Positions 41,835-51,630 of a DNA stretch of 64,000 nt are shown here, in pieces. Location: contig CAWAJB010000027.1 of assembly GCA_963782185.1 (NCBI GenBank), positions 434,001-498,000 of the forward strand, read 5' to 3'. Source of the DNA: RYN-230 sp963782185. GTDB lineage: Bacteria; Actinomycetota; Actinomycetes; Streptosporangiales; Streptosporangiaceae. Under the pieces are notes generated by a model. It saw only the letters and a program-made list of their open reading frames with translations. It ran no database searches and was not told where the DNA came from. The translations under genes were made by a program, and so were the position numbers. How positions within the stretch are numbered: position 1 is the stretch's first letter; each line of letters opens with the position of its first letter.

Positions 41835-43346
41835 TCATTTGTGGCGGATATAGTCGTAGATGTTCATGTAAAGCTGACCGGGCTGGGCCCAGGAGTTATC
41901 CGCGCGCATTCCATTGAGCATAAGCTGGCGGAAGTCGCCGGGGTACGAGTACCAGAGCCCGATGGCCCGCACGAGCGCGGACTCCAGCGCCGCATGGTCG
42001 AGCTGGTGGAACACGTAGCCGTTCCGCTCGTCCGGGGGACGAGCTGAGTAATCGCGATCGAAGACTGTGTCGACCAGGCCGCCGACAGCTCGCACGATGG
42101 GGACGGTACCGTACTTGAGGGCGGTCATCTGGGCCAGGCCGCACGGCTCGAACACGCTGGGCATCACCACCATGTCGGCACCGGCGTAGATCAGATGGGC
42201 CAGGCCTACGTCGAACCCGATTTCCAGATGACAGTCAGGGTTGTCATTAATATCATGCTTCAACTGCCAGAAGTCAGCATTGACGGCCGGGTCGGGGCAA
42301 GAACCCAGCAAGACGAACTGTGCACCCTGGGCCAAGGCATAGAAGATGGCGTGATAGATAAGATGGACGCCCTTCTGACGGTCAACGCGGCCGATGTAAG
42401 CGACAATCGGCTTGTACCCCTTCCGCAACAGCAGCCGGTCACGCAGGGCGTCTTTGTTCACATACTTACGCTCTACCGTGTCGGCAGTGTAGTTCGCTGA
42501 GATCAGGTTATCGATCTCGGGGTTCCAGACGTTGTAGTCGATGCCGTTGAGGATACCGCCGAACTTCTCCCTGTGGACGTAGAGCGTGTGCCCCAGCCCC
42601 ATCCCCTGATCGGCGTGGATCGCCTCCCAGGCATGTTGTGGCGACACCGTAGTGATGAAGTTCGAGTAAACGATGCCGCCTTTCATCAGGTTTACTGCGC
42701 CGTGATTGAAGTTATCGCGCAGCCGATCATAATCGAAGAAGTGCGCTAGGCGAGTGAGGCCTACCGCCCACAAGACCTGCTCGCCGCAGATACCCTGATG
42801 CCCGAAATTGTGGATGGTATAGCAAACACGCTGATCGTGCATGCCAATGTGCCGGTAGACCTCGTCGAGCAGCACCGGCACGATCGCCGTCTGCCAGTCG
42901 TGACAGTGGATCACCTCGGGCCGTCTATTGGTCTTCCACATGAACTCCAGGGCCGCCTTCGACAAGAACGTGAATCTGGTCACGTCGTCAGGCGAGCCGT
43001 ACAAGTGGCCCCGGTTGAAGAACTGGTCTTGTGAGTGCGGCTCTATGAAGAAGCACTTCCGGCCGTGAACGAACCCGAACCACACGGTGCAAGGCACGAA
43101 CCCGCTGTACCAGGGCACCTCCAGGTTCTCATAGGCGATCGAGAGCCCGGAGATCTCGTCGTAGCGCATGCAATCGTATTTCGGGATGATTATCTCGACG
43201 GCGTTGCCCCGCAATTCCAGCTCCCGGCTCAGCCCGAAGATGACCTCTCCCAGCCCGCCCGCCTGCGCCACCGGCGCACATTCCGTCGCAATCATCACAA
43301 TGAACACGGCTGCCTCACCGTTGACGGTCGTGTGGCGATCCACCAC
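41835..43346 (-). CDS. glgA: glycogen/starch synthase-like GT5 glycosyltransferase
   Basis: The ~503-residue product is a GT5 glucan synthase. It has ECAPVAQAGGLGEVIFGLSR, the KxGGL position with Gln instead of Lys, then PEVIHCHDWQTAIVPVLL, ILNGIDYNVWNP, VAYIGRVDRQKGVHL and VVMPSVFEPCGLAQMTALKY with the catalytic Glu. The sequence style (EIIIPKYDCMRY) differs from the classical actinomycete GT4-type GlgM and suggests transfer. It starts at GTG 43346 or possibly ATG 43295. It faces away from glycogen phosphorylase and leads the GH57 pair. The Lys-to-Gln change affects a residue that contacts the ADP-glucose phosphate in known enzymes. Confidence 0.8.
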   Translation of the reverse strand: MVDRHTTVNGEAAVFIVMIATECAPVAQAGGLGEVIFGLSRELELRGNAVEIIIPKYDCMRYDEISGLSIAYENLEVPWYSGFVPCTVWFGFVHGRKCFFIEPHSQDQFFNRGHLYGSPDDVTRFTFLSKAALEFMWKTNRRPEVIHCHDWQTAIVPVLLDEVYRHIGMHDQRVCYTIHNFGHQGICGEQVLWAVGLTRLAHFFDYDRLRDNFNHGAVNLMKGGIVYSNFITTVSPQHAWEAIHADQGMGLGHTLYVHREKFGGILNGIDYNVWNPEIDNLISANYTADTVERKYVNKDALRDRLLLRKGYKPIVAYIGRVDRQKGVHLIYHAIFYALAQGAQFVLLGSCPDPAVNADFWQLKHDINDNPDCHLEIGFDVGLAHLIYAGADMVVMPSVFEPCGLAQMTALKYGTVPIVRAVGGLVDTVFDRDYSARPPDERNGYVFHQLDHAALESALVRAIGLWYSYPGDFRQLMLNGMRADNSWAQPGQLYMNIYDYIRHK

Positions 43347-43859
43347 CAGCAGCAGGGAGTTAAGGCTGGCGAGGTCACGGCGAACAGGTCGGTGGCCAGG
43401 TGAGTCAGCGGCCAGGAGGCATCCCGGCCGAGGCTGTCCGATCGCCCCCGCACGGAGGGCTGCGCGTCATATTCGGTCGACCCCTGCCGACTCATCGCTG
43501 CGGCCAGCCCGCTAGTGGCGACCCCCGATGGGCGCCGGAACCTGAATTTATGGATCACCAACATCACACAACCAGATGAGAACAAGACACTCAATAGGTA
43601 CTTGATGCCCTGGGGATAAGACGCTCAGCCCAGATGCTCTAACTCGTTCCCCCACCCCGTTCGCGTGCACGCGAGTGGTGTATGAGGCGCCTGCTCAGTT
43701 CTGACCGTTTCTCATAGCACCATCCGGCGGGCCGCGGCCGTCTCCCCGGAAATGCCTTGCGGCGCTGAGGGCGGCTGCGCTGAGAACGGATAGGGCTTCC
43801 CGCTCGCCCTCCCAGCGCTGGGACTGTCGTCGTCGCGTGATGAGGGATAAGTTCGGCAC
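43347..43859. promoter_or_regulatory. divergent glycogen-gene regulatory region with a 14-bp perfect palindrome
   Basis: The 513-base gap separates the glycogen synthase start from the phosphorylase start and should carry both promoters. TCGCGTGCACGCGA at 43661-43674 is a perfect palindrome and a good operator candidate. I could not assign hexamers with confidence, and see no gene in the stretch. Confidence 0.45.
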
Positions 43860-46379
43860 ATGCCCATAAGACGGGGACCGCAGGCCCGGCCGGTGGGTAA
43901 CACGCTGGCCGAATTCGAGCAGGACCTCGCCGACAACCTGTGTTACGAGCGGGGGACCACGGTCGAGTCGGCGAGCTTGCAGGATGCCTACTGGACTTTG
44001 GCCGTGACCATCCGTGATCGCCTCGCGGACCGCCGGGCGAGGACGGCCCGGGCAAACTATGAGGCCAACCCGAAGTTCGTCTATTACCTGTCGGCGGAGT
44101 ACATGCTGGGGCGCCAGCTCCGGCAGAACGCGATGTACAGCGGGACCGCTGACTTCGCCCGGCAGGCGCTGGCCAGCCTCGGTGTCTCCGTGGAGGAACT
44201 CGAGACCCTCGACGTGGAGCCGGGGCTGGGGAACGGGGGCCTGGGCCGGCTGGCCGCGTGCCTGCTTGACTCGCTGGCCACCCTCGACATGCCGGGAGTG
44301 GGCTACGGCATCCGGTATGAGTTCGGGATCTTCAAGCAGGCCTTCGAGGGTGGCGATCAGGTCGAGTATCCCGACGACTGGGCTTTCTACGGCAACCCGT
44401 GGGAGTTCCCTGCCCCCGACGACCGCCAGGTCGTTGGGTTCTATGGCCATACCGAGGCGGTGGACGACGATCAGGGAGGGCTGCGTGCCCGCTGGATGCC
44501 AGGGGAGACGGTGCGCGGTGAACCCAGCCACATGCTGGTTCCCGGCTACGGTACCGAGACAGTTAACATCATCCGGCTGTGGCATGCCCGGGCCGCCCGG
44601 GAGTCGTTCGACCTGGCCCTATTCAACGAAGGTCACTACGCGGAAGCCGTCGAGTCGCAGATGCGCTCGGAGCACCTCACCAAGGTGCTGTACCCCAGTG
44701 ACAGCACGTCAGCCGGCCAGGAACTCCGGCTCAAGCAGCAGTATTTCCTGGTCTCTTGCTCGCTGCGGGACATCATCCGCCGGTTCCGGATCCGCAACAG
44801 CGACTGGGAGGCTTTCCCGGACAAGGTCGTCATCCAGCTCAACGACACCCATCCGGTGCTGGCCATACCCGAGCTGATGCGCCTGCTGGTCGATGAGCAC
44901 GGGGTCGGCTGGGAGCAGGCATGGTCCATCACTCGCCGCAGCTTCGCCTACACCTGCCACACGTTGCTGCCCGAGGCCCTGGAGACGTGGCCGTTAGTGA
45001 TGTTCGAGCGGCTGCTGCCGCGCCACCTGGAGATCATCTACGTCATCAATCACTTCTTCCTCGACGAGGTGCGCGCCCGCTATCAGGGCGAGGATGAGCG
45101 CATCGCCCGGGTGTCGCTGATCCAGGAGGCCCCCGAGCGCCGGGTCCGGATGGCCAACCTGGCTGTCGTGGGCAGCTTCGCTGTCAACGGCGTGGCTGGG
45201 CTGCAGTCGCGGCTGCTCGCCCAGACCACATTGCGGGACTTCGCGGAGCTGTGGCCCGGGAAGTTCCGGAACGAGACCAACGGCGTCAGCCAGCGCCGGT
45301 TCCTGCTCCTGGCTAACCCGCGCCTGTCCGCCCTGATCACGGCCCGGCTGGGAGACCAGCGATGGCTGAGGGACCTGGATCGGCTAGCCGAGCTCGAGGC
45401 TTTCGCCGACGATGAAGAGTTCCGGGCGCAATGGCGCGAGGTGAAGCGGCTGAACAAGCTCGACCTCGCCGCCCATGCCCGCGCCGCCACCGGCGTCATC
45501 ATCGATCCCGGGTCCCTGTTCGATGTCATGGCCAAACGGCTGCACGAGTACAAGCGCCAGCTCCTCAAACTGCTCCACGTCGTCACCGTGTACAACCGGA
45601 TCAAGGCCGATCCGGGCACTACGGTGACACCCTTTACGGTCATCTTCGCCGCGAAGGCGGCGCCCAGTTACCAGCAGGCGAAGCGCATCATCAAGCTGAT
45701 CAACTCGGTCGCAGCTGTGGTCAACGCCGACCCCGACGTCGCTGGCCGGATCAAGATCGTGTTCCTCCCCGACTACAACGTCTCGCTCAGCGAACTCCTG
45801 GTGCCCGCCGGCAATGTCTCCGAGCAGATCTCGCTCGCCGGCAAGGAGGCCTCCGGCACCGGCAACATGAAGCTGGCCCTCAACGGCGCGGTCACCATCG
45901 GCACCCTCGACGGCGCCAACGTCGAGATCCGCGACCGGGTCGGAGCCGGCAACTTCTTCCTCTTCGGCATGACCGCGGACGAGGCCACCGCCCTCCGGCA
46001 ATCCGGCTATTCCCCCTCCACCTGCTACCGCGATGACACTGAGCTCAAGGCCGCTATCGATGCCCTCGGCTCAGGTGCCTTCTCCGGCGGGGACCGCGAG
46101 GCCTTCGAGCCGCTCATCTCATCCCTCCTCAAGTGGGATGAGTACATGGTCCTCGCTGACTACCGGCCCTACATCGACTGCCACGACCAGGCCGCCGGGC
46201 CGGCCTGGGCCGATCAGGACCACTGGACCCGAATATCGATCCTGAACACGACGCGCTCGGGCTTCTTCTCCTCCGACCGCACAGTCCGCGGCTACTGCCG
46301 CGACATCTGGCACCTCGAGCCCGTGCCCATACCCCCGTATGTGGTGAGCGGCGCTCAAGATCCCGGCCCGGGTTCCTGA
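43860..46379 (+). CDS. glgP: glycogen/alpha-glucan phosphorylase
   Basis: The 839-residue length and motifs fit GT35 phosphorylases, which release glucose 1-phosphate from alpha-1,4-glucans with pyridoxal phosphate. The PLP-lysine block EASGTGNMKLALNGAVTIGT and its continuation DGANVEI are intact. Other blocks are VEPGLGNGGLGRLAACLLDS, VVIQLNDTHPVLAIPELMRL and MAKRLHEYKRQLLKLLHVVT. The block usually TNGVTPRRW reads TNGVSQRRF, a small deviation near the active site. The gene is divergent from the glycogen synthase/GH57 operon and together they form a complete synthesis-and-breakdown module. Confidence 0.93.
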   Translation: MPIRRGPQARPVGNTLAEFEQDLADNLCYERGTTVESASLQDAYWTLAVTIRDRLADRRARTARANYEANPKFVYYLSAEYMLGRQLRQNAMYSGTADFARQALASLGVSVEELETLDVEPGLGNGGLGRLAACLLDSLATLDMPGVGYGIRYEFGIFKQAFEGGDQVEYPDDWAFYGNPWEFPAPDDRQVVGFYGHTEAVDDDQGGLRARWMPGETVRGEPSHMLVPGYGTETVNIIRLWHARAARESFDLALFNEGHYAEAVESQMRSEHLTKVLYPSDSTSAGQELRLKQQYFLVSCSLRDIIRRFRIRNSDWEAFPDKVVIQLNDTHPVLAIPELMRLLVDEHGVGWEQAWSITRRSFAYTCHTLLPEALETWPLVMFERLLPRHLEIIYVINHFFLDEVRARYQGEDERIARVSLIQEAPERRVRMANLAVVGSFAVNGVAGLQSRLLAQTTLRDFAELWPGKFRNETNGVSQRRFLLLANPRLSALITARLGDQRWLRDLDRLAELEAFADDEEFRAQWREVKRLNKLDLAAHARAATGVIIDPGSLFDVMAKRLHEYKRQLLKLLHVVTVYNRIKADPGTTVTPFTVIFAAKAAPSYQQAKRIIKLINSVAAVVNADPDVAGRIKIVFLPDYNVSLSELLVPAGNVSEQISLAGKEASGTGNMKLALNGAVTIGTLDGANVEIRDRVGAGNFFLFGMTADEATALRQSGYSPSTCYRDDTELKAAIDALGSGAFSGGDREAFEPLISSLLKWDEYMVLADYRPYIDCHDQAAGPAWADQDHWTRISILNTTRSGFFSSDRTVRGYCRDIWHLEPVPIPPYVVSGAQDPGPGS

Positions 46380-46678
46380 GCCGGGCCGGTGGTGACAGCG
46401 TGTCAGGCTGGGCCACGGTCAGCGTTTCGTGGCATGGTCAGGCCTGTATGACATAAGTGGACCGGGGGTGACGGCCTGGTCACCCGATCAACACCGCTGC
46501 CAGTACCCCCGCGCACCAAATCCCGGCTGGGTCTCCCGGTGATGATCCCGGACAGCGAGGTGACCATGGGCTTTCCGCTCCCTGGCATCGATCTCCGCGC
46601 GGAAATGTATCGCCCTGGCGGGCCCAGCTCAGGGCAAAAGCCATTGCCCAGCCGGCAGCACGGGAACCGGGCGGCACG
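46380..46678. other. intergenic stretch, no gene seen
   Basis: The 299 bases between the phosphorylase stop and the CapA-like remnant hold no supported gene. It includes the promoter region of the remnant, and some longer antisense frames that I regard as chance. Confidence 0.5.
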
Positions 46679-47325
46679 GTGAAAGCGGTCCGCGCGGCCA
46701 TCGGCCTCGCCGCCGTGCTGGGCCTTTCCGCCTGCGCACCTGCCAAGAGCTCCGTCGGGGCAGCCGTAACATCCACGGCTGGGCCTACCGCCAGTGCGGG
46801 AAGCCCGCGCAGCACCCGGGCCACAAGTATCGGAGCATCTGCGCCGGGCGCGAGCCTGGGCGCCTCGCCGGCGGCCGCCTCGGTGAACATCACGGCTGTC
46901 GGCGACACAATGCTCGGGTGCACCACCTCGTTGCCTACAGCCTCGGCAACTTCGCCAGCTACGGTGACTTCTCCACCGGGGGCGACCTCGACGTGAGCGT
47001 CATCCTCCACGTGACGCTGTCGTCTGCTGGGCGATTCAAGCGCGCCCGCATTTATCCCATCCAGTTCACCGGCCAGGGCCAGCCCGTGCCCGGCGGAGGC
47101 GCCATCGCGTTTGCCGCCCGGCTGTCGGCAGAGGATTTCGGCGCCAGCGCGGCGCATCTTGCCGTCTGGTGTCATCAAAGCGCCATGACCGCTGAGCACG
47201 GATTCCTCCATCCGGGCCTCCCATCAGCCGCCGGCTCAACCACCACTCAGCCAAACGGATCAGGCCAATCCCGCCCGGAGCCCTCCGGCCTGACCGGTAT
47301 CGTGCGGTGCTGTGCAGGATGGTGA
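46679..47325 (+). pseudogene. CapA-like (poly-gamma-glutamate synthesis-type) lipoprotein, internally deleted
   Basis: From GTG 46679 the frame encodes a lipoprotein signal peptide (AAIGLAAVLGLSACAP, lipobox LSAC), a Ser/Ala/Pro linker and NITAVGDTMLG, the N-terminus of the CapA metallophosphatase-like domain. The C-terminal domain end, HHLVAYSLGNFASYGDFSTG and onward to AEDFGASAAHL, follows directly in another frame from about 46,918. About 250 residues in between are missing. The result is a deletion plus frameshift, so the protein is dead. The 3' end overlaps the helicase gene. Confidence 0.7.
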
Positions 47326-50164
47326 GGCGGTATTCGTCCCGGACGTGATCCCCCGGCGTGGCATGTTCGCGTTCTGGGGCACGGGCTCGGGGCCGGCCAA
47401 GGTGGAACTTGTCTTCGCAGGCGGCACGTATGGGATCCGCAAGCGGCTGGTCTCAGCGGAGCTGGTCCCGGTGGCTGATGCCCTGCCAATGCTGCTGGCC
47501 ATCAATCCGGAGGCGGTCGGCCGGCCTGATGCGCCGGTGCGGGGGTCGGTCAGCGTGTGGTCGGCGGCCGCGATCGCCGGGGTCGGCTTAGTCGCGCGCG
47601 GACGTCTGCTGCCCACCGTCACCGCGGGCGGCGCAGACGCCTGGCGGGCCGGGCCGCTGGACCCGGCCGATCTTGCCTGGCTGGCTGAGCTTGCTGCCGC
47701 GTTCCCGGCCGCGGCGCATGCTCTCGCGGTCCCGGGTTCGCGCCCGATGCGGCTGCGCTCGCCGGAATCCCTGATCCGCGCGTTCTGGGATGCGATCGCG
47801 GACACGCTGGTCCGCAGCGCGGCAGCGCCTCGCACGGTCCGGTCACCGGCGTTCGCCGGGGTCGATCCGACTTCGGTCACCGATCTGGCGGAGTGGCTGG
47901 CCGATACCAGCGATGGCCTGGCCGCAGGCGCGCGCCTGGGGCTTCGGATCAAGGCCGGCCCGCCGGCACCGCAGCTCGCCGGCCAGCGGGAAGACGGGGA
48001 TGCCGGAAGTCCTGCTGCCAGCACCGAAGGACCCGGCACGGACGAGCCTGATGATGCGGTACCGGCGTTCCGTATGGTTCTGCAGTTGCGCAGTACCGCG
48101 GACCCCAGCCTGATCGTGGACGCCGCCGCGCTGTGGGATCAGCCGGAGCGAGTGCTGGCGCGGTTCGGCACGCAAGCGGACACCGACCTGTTGCTGGCGC
48201 TGCGGCGCGGCGCCACGGTGTGGCCGCCGCTGGCCCCGTTGCTGGGGCAGGCCAGCCCGGCCGCGCTGGAACTGGACGATGATGCGGTGGCGAGCCTGCT
48301 CGGCCCCGCGGCCGAGGAACTGGCAGGGGCCGGCATCGAGGTGCTGTGGCCCGCCAGCCTCGGCGACGGGCTCAAGCTGCGGGCGGTCCCCACGGCGGCC
48401 CCGGAGCGCCTGACTGAGGCCGGGTTCAGCCTGGACGCGCTGCTGGAGTTCCGCTGGCAGCTCACCCTCTGCGGGGAACTGCTGGATGCGGACGAGATCG
48501 CGGAACTTGCGGAGGCGAAACGGCCGCTGATCCGGCTGCGCGGCCGGTGGGTGACGCTTGACCCGGTGCTGCTGGCGAAGCTGCGACGGCCGCCGCGCAC
48601 CCGGATGCGCGCGATGGAGGCGCTGGGCGCTGTTCTGGCGGGCACCGCCGAGATCGATGGCGAGACGGTCACCGTCGTCGCTGATGGCCCGTTTGCTGAT
48701 TTCGCCGACCAGGTGGCCCGGATGGCGGCGGCACCACCTGAGCTGGCCCCAACGCCGGGCCTGGAGGCCGCGCTCCGCCCGTACCAGCAGCGTGGGGTGG
48801 CCTGGCTGGCAGCCATGTGTGACGCGGGGCTCGGCGGCTGCCTGGCCGACGATATGGGGCTCGGCAAGACGATCCAGGTGATCGCGCTGCACCTGCACCG
48901 GCGGGCGGCGCAGGCCGGGCCGACGCTGGTAGTCTGCCCGGCCTCGCTGCTGGGCACCTGGGAGCGGGAGGTGCACCGGTTCGCACCGGATGTCCCGGTC
49001 CGCCGCTACCACGGCGGCGGGCGGCACCTGCGCGACGTGGCCGCGGACGAGATCGTGCTGGTGACCTACGGCGTGGTGCTGCGGGACTCGGCGGAACTTG
49101 CCGGGATCGGCTGGGGCCTGGTGGCCGCCGACGAAGCCCAGCATGTCAAGAACCCGCTCTCGCGCACCGCCCGGGAACTACGCGCTCTCCCGGCGCCCGC
49201 CCGGATCGCGCTGACCGGTACGCCGGTGGAGAACCGGCTGTCGGAGCTATGGTCGATCCTGGACTGGACCACGCCCGGGCTGCTCGGACAGCTGGAGTCC
49301 TTCACCCGCCGGATAGCGGTCCCGGTGGAGAGACATCGCGACGCCGAGGCGACCGCCCGGTTCGCCGCGCTGGTGCGGCCGTTCCTGCTGCGGCGCAGGA
49401 AATCTGACCCGGGGATCGCGCCGGAGCTGCCGCCCAAGACGGAGACGGACCGGATCGTGCCGCTGACCGCCGAGCAGGTCACGCTGTACGAGGCGGTGGT
49501 CCGCGAGACCATGGCAGCGATCGAGAACACCGAAGGGATCGAGCGGGCCGGGCTGGTGTTCAAGCTGCTGACAGCGCTGAAGCAGATCTGCAACCACCCC
49601 GCGCAGTACCTGAAGCAGTCCGGGCCGCTGGCGGGCCGTTCCGGCAAGCTGGCCGCCTTCGACGAGCTGGCCGACGTGATCCTGGCCGGCGGGGAGTCGA
49701 TGCTGGTGTTCACCCAGTACACCCAGATGGCGACGCTGATGCAGCAGCATCTGGACAGCCGCGGCGTCCGGTCGCTGTTCCTGCACGGCGGGGTGCCGGT
49801 GCGCCGCCGCGAGGAGATGGTGGAGCAGTTCCAGGCCGGTCACGCGCCGGTGTTCCTGCTGTCGCTGAAGGCGGGCGGGACCGGCCTGACCCTGACACGC
49901 GCGACTCATGTGCTGCACTACGACCGGTGGTGGAACCCCGCAGTCGAGGACCAGGCAACCGACCGCGCCTACCGGATCGGGCAGGACCGCCCGGTCCAGG
50001 TGCACCGGTTGATCGCCGAAGGAACGCTTGAGGACCGCATCGCATCCCTTCTCGATACCAAACGCCAGCTGGCGGATGCTGTCGTCGGCTCCGGGGAGGG
50101 CTGGATCGCGGAACTGTCCGACGACGAGCTCGCCGGGCTGGTGTCGCTGCGGGCCGCGTCATGA
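47312..50164 (+). CDS. SNF2-family helicase-like ATPase
   Basis: The 950-residue product has a long N-terminal region (about 480 residues) typical of the bacterial SNF2-associated domain, then a SNF2 ATPase: LADDMGLGKTIQVIALHLHR (motif I), DEAQHVKNPLSRTARELRAL (motif II, DEAQ), ALTGTPVENRLSELWSILD (III), LVFTQYTQMATLMQQHL (IV), and ATDRAYRIGQDRPVQVHRLI (VI). It starts at GTG 47312, inside the CapA-like remnant. Its stop overlaps the next start (ATGA). By family, it remodels DNA-protein complexes; its co-gene encodes a SWIM zinc-finger protein. Confidence 0.92.
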   Translation: MQDGEAVFVPDVIPRRGMFAFWGTGSGPAKVELVFAGGTYGIRKRLVSAELVPVADALPMLLAINPEAVGRPDAPVRGSVSVWSAAAIAGVGLVARGRLLPTVTAGGADAWRAGPLDPADLAWLAELAAAFPAAAHALAVPGSRPMRLRSPESLIRAFWDAIADTLVRSAAAPRTVRSPAFAGVDPTSVTDLAEWLADTSDGLAAGARLGLRIKAGPPAPQLAGQREDGDAGSPAASTEGPGTDEPDDAVPAFRMVLQLRSTADPSLIVDAAALWDQPERVLARFGTQADTDLLLALRRGATVWPPLAPLLGQASPAALELDDDAVASLLGPAAEELAGAGIEVLWPASLGDGLKLRAVPTAAPERLTEAGFSLDALLEFRWQLTLCGELLDADEIAELAEAKRPLIRLRGRWVTLDPVLLAKLRRPPRTRMRAMEALGAVLAGTAEIDGETVTVVADGPFADFADQVARMAAAPPELAPTPGLEAALRPYQQRGVAWLAAMCDAGLGGCLADDMGLGKTIQVIALHLHRRAAQAGPTLVVCPASLLGTWEREVHRFAPDVPVRRYHGGGRHLRDVAADEIVLVTYGVVLRDSAELAGIGWGLVAADEAQHVKNPLSRTARELRALPAPARIALTGTPVENRLSELWSILDWTTPGLLGQLESFTRRIAVPVERHRDAEATARFAALVRPFLLRRRKSDPGIAPELPPKTETDRIVPLTAEQVTLYEAVVRETMAAIENTEGIERAGLVFKLLTALKQICNHPAQYLKQSGPLAGRSGKLAAFDELADVILAGGESMLVFTQYTQMATLMQQHLDSRGVRSLFLHGGVPVRRREEMVEQFQAGHAPVFLLSLKAGGTGLTLTRATHVLHYDRWWNPAVEDQATDRAYRIGQDRPVQVHRLIAEGTLEDRIASLLDTKRQLADAVVGSGEGWIAELSDDELAGLVSLRAAS

Positions 50165-51447
50165 CCGGCGGGGGGAGCGCGCTGCCGGGCCAGGGTCACA
50201 CCTGGTGGGGCCGCGCCTGGGTGGACGCACTGGAGCAGCGGGCCCGGCTGGACCCCAACCGGCTGCCACGCGGCCGGGACTACGCCCGCGAAGGGGCGGT
50301 CGGCGAGCTTGTCCTCGCCCCGGGTGAGGCGCGGGCCCAGGTGCAGGGGCGCCGGATGAGCCCCTATGAGGTCCGCGTCCGCGTCCGACGGTTCACCGAC
50401 GCCGAGTGGGACCACGTGCTGGACGCGATCTGCGCCCAGCTTGGCCGTGCCGCGGCCATGCTGGACGGTGAGCTGCCGCCCGAGGTCGCCGGGGACGTTG
50501 CTGCGGCTGGCCTGGACCTGCTGCCTGGCGCGGGCGAGGTTGGGCCCCGCTGCACCTGTCCCGACGACGCCGACCCGTGCAAGCACTCGGCGGCGGTCTG
50601 CTATCTGGTCGCGGACGCGCTGGACGCGGATCCGTTCACGGTTCTGCTGCTACGGGGCCGTACCCGGGGCGAGGTGCTCGCCGGGCTGCGGGCCCGCCGC
50701 CGCGGCGTGGCTGCCACCCGGCCCGGCGCTTCAGGCCAGGGCGGTGCCCGAGCCGTGGCGTGGGCACCAGATGGCGGGGCGGTAGGTGATGCACCGGATG
50801 GTCCCGGCCACGCGCCCGCTGACCCGGGCGTTGATGCGCGGGCCGCGCTGCTCTCCGAGGCCACGCCAGGCCCGGTCCCCGTCCCGCCGCTGCCGGCCGC
50901 CCGGCCCGGGCATCCGGCGGCGCTCCCGATGGACCCGCCCGCCTGGCGCGCCGGGCTCCGTGATGACCTGCTGGCGCTGGCCGCGGACGCGGCGCGGCGG
51001 GCCTGGGAACTGTCCGCCGGCCTCACCCTCGACGCTGGACTGTCTCTCGACCCGGAGTCCGATCTGGCCCGCCGGGCCGAGCATGCCCTCGGCACACCAG
51101 ACTTCGCCGCGCTGGCCGCAAACAGCGGCATCAGCGGGCAGGAACTCGCCCGCCAGGCGCTGGCCTGGCGCTACGGCGCCGCGTCCGGACTCGAGGTACT
51201 GCGCGACGAATGGGATCCCGGTACCGAATCAGCCTGGACCGCGGAACTCATGAAGGCAGCATGCACGGCCTTGCGTGACGCCGCCGGGACTCCAGCCAAG
51301 GTCACCAGCAACCGGGTAACGGCCGGACGGCTGCAGCTGCGGCTTGGACGTGATCTCCTCTGGTACCCCTACGCACGCTCGGCCGGCGCATGGGAGCCGA
51401 CGGGGCCACCGCAGCCCGAGCCCGCCCGCGCCACCGAGACCCTGTAG
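50161..51447 (+). CDS. SWIM zinc-finger protein
   Basis: The 428-residue product opens with GHTWWGRAWVDALEQRARLD and has the SWIM motif CTCPDDADPCKHSAAV (CxCx6CxH). An acidic/Pro-rich linker and a helical C-terminus follow. SWIM domains bind DNA or protein. The gene overlaps the SNF2 ATPase stop by four bases; the SNF2-SWIM pair is a recurrent actinomycete unit and the two products probably work together on DNA. Confidence 0.9.
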   Translation: MTGGGSALPGQGHTWWGRAWVDALEQRARLDPNRLPRGRDYAREGAVGELVLAPGEARAQVQGRRMSPYEVRVRVRRFTDAEWDHVLDAICAQLGRAAAMLDGELPPEVAGDVAAAGLDLLPGAGEVGPRCTCPDDADPCKHSAAVCYLVADALDADPFTVLLLRGRTRGEVLAGLRARRRGVAATRPGASGQGGARAVAWAPDGGAVGDAPDGPGHAPADPGVDARAALLSEATPGPVPVPPLPAARPGHPAALPMDPPAWRAGLRDDLLALAADAARRAWELSAGLTLDAGLSLDPESDLARRAEHALGTPDFAALAANSGISGQELARQALAWRYGAASGLEVLRDEWDPGTESAWTAELMKAACTALRDAAGTPAKVTSNRVTAGRLQLRLGRDLLWYPYARSAGAWEPTGPPQPEPARATETL

Positions 51448-51466
51448 CCCTTGCCCGTGTCAAGGG
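51448..51466 (+). terminator. hairpin behind the SWIM gene
   Basis: CCCTTG and CAAGGG form a 6-bp stem with a seven-base loop starting on the base after the SWIM stop. Confidence 0.4.
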
Positions 51467-51552
51467 GCCGGCGGCGGCAGGGTCGTGCAGGCACCTCAGG
51501 ACAACCAACCCGCCGGCCGGGACAGCGGCCGCAGGGCTACCACGCAGCTTGC

Positions 51553-51580
51553 TTGACAAACCTAGCAAACTGCGTACTAT
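51553..51580 (+). promoter_or_regulatory. housekeeping-type promoter of the phasin-like gene
   Basis: TTGACA at 51553-51558 and TACTAT at 51575-51580 with a 16-base spacer lie 50-80 bases before the start codon. This is a strong vegetative-type match in an otherwise very GC-rich sequence. Confidence 0.65.
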
Positions 51581-51630
51581 ACAGAGCAGAGGATGAAACC
51601 CAAGAGAGACAAGACCCCGAGGGAAAAGAA

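Noticed and set aside
39167..42047. Long plus-strand frames opposite the GH57 genes
   Set aside because: Antisense shadows of two clear GH57 genes.
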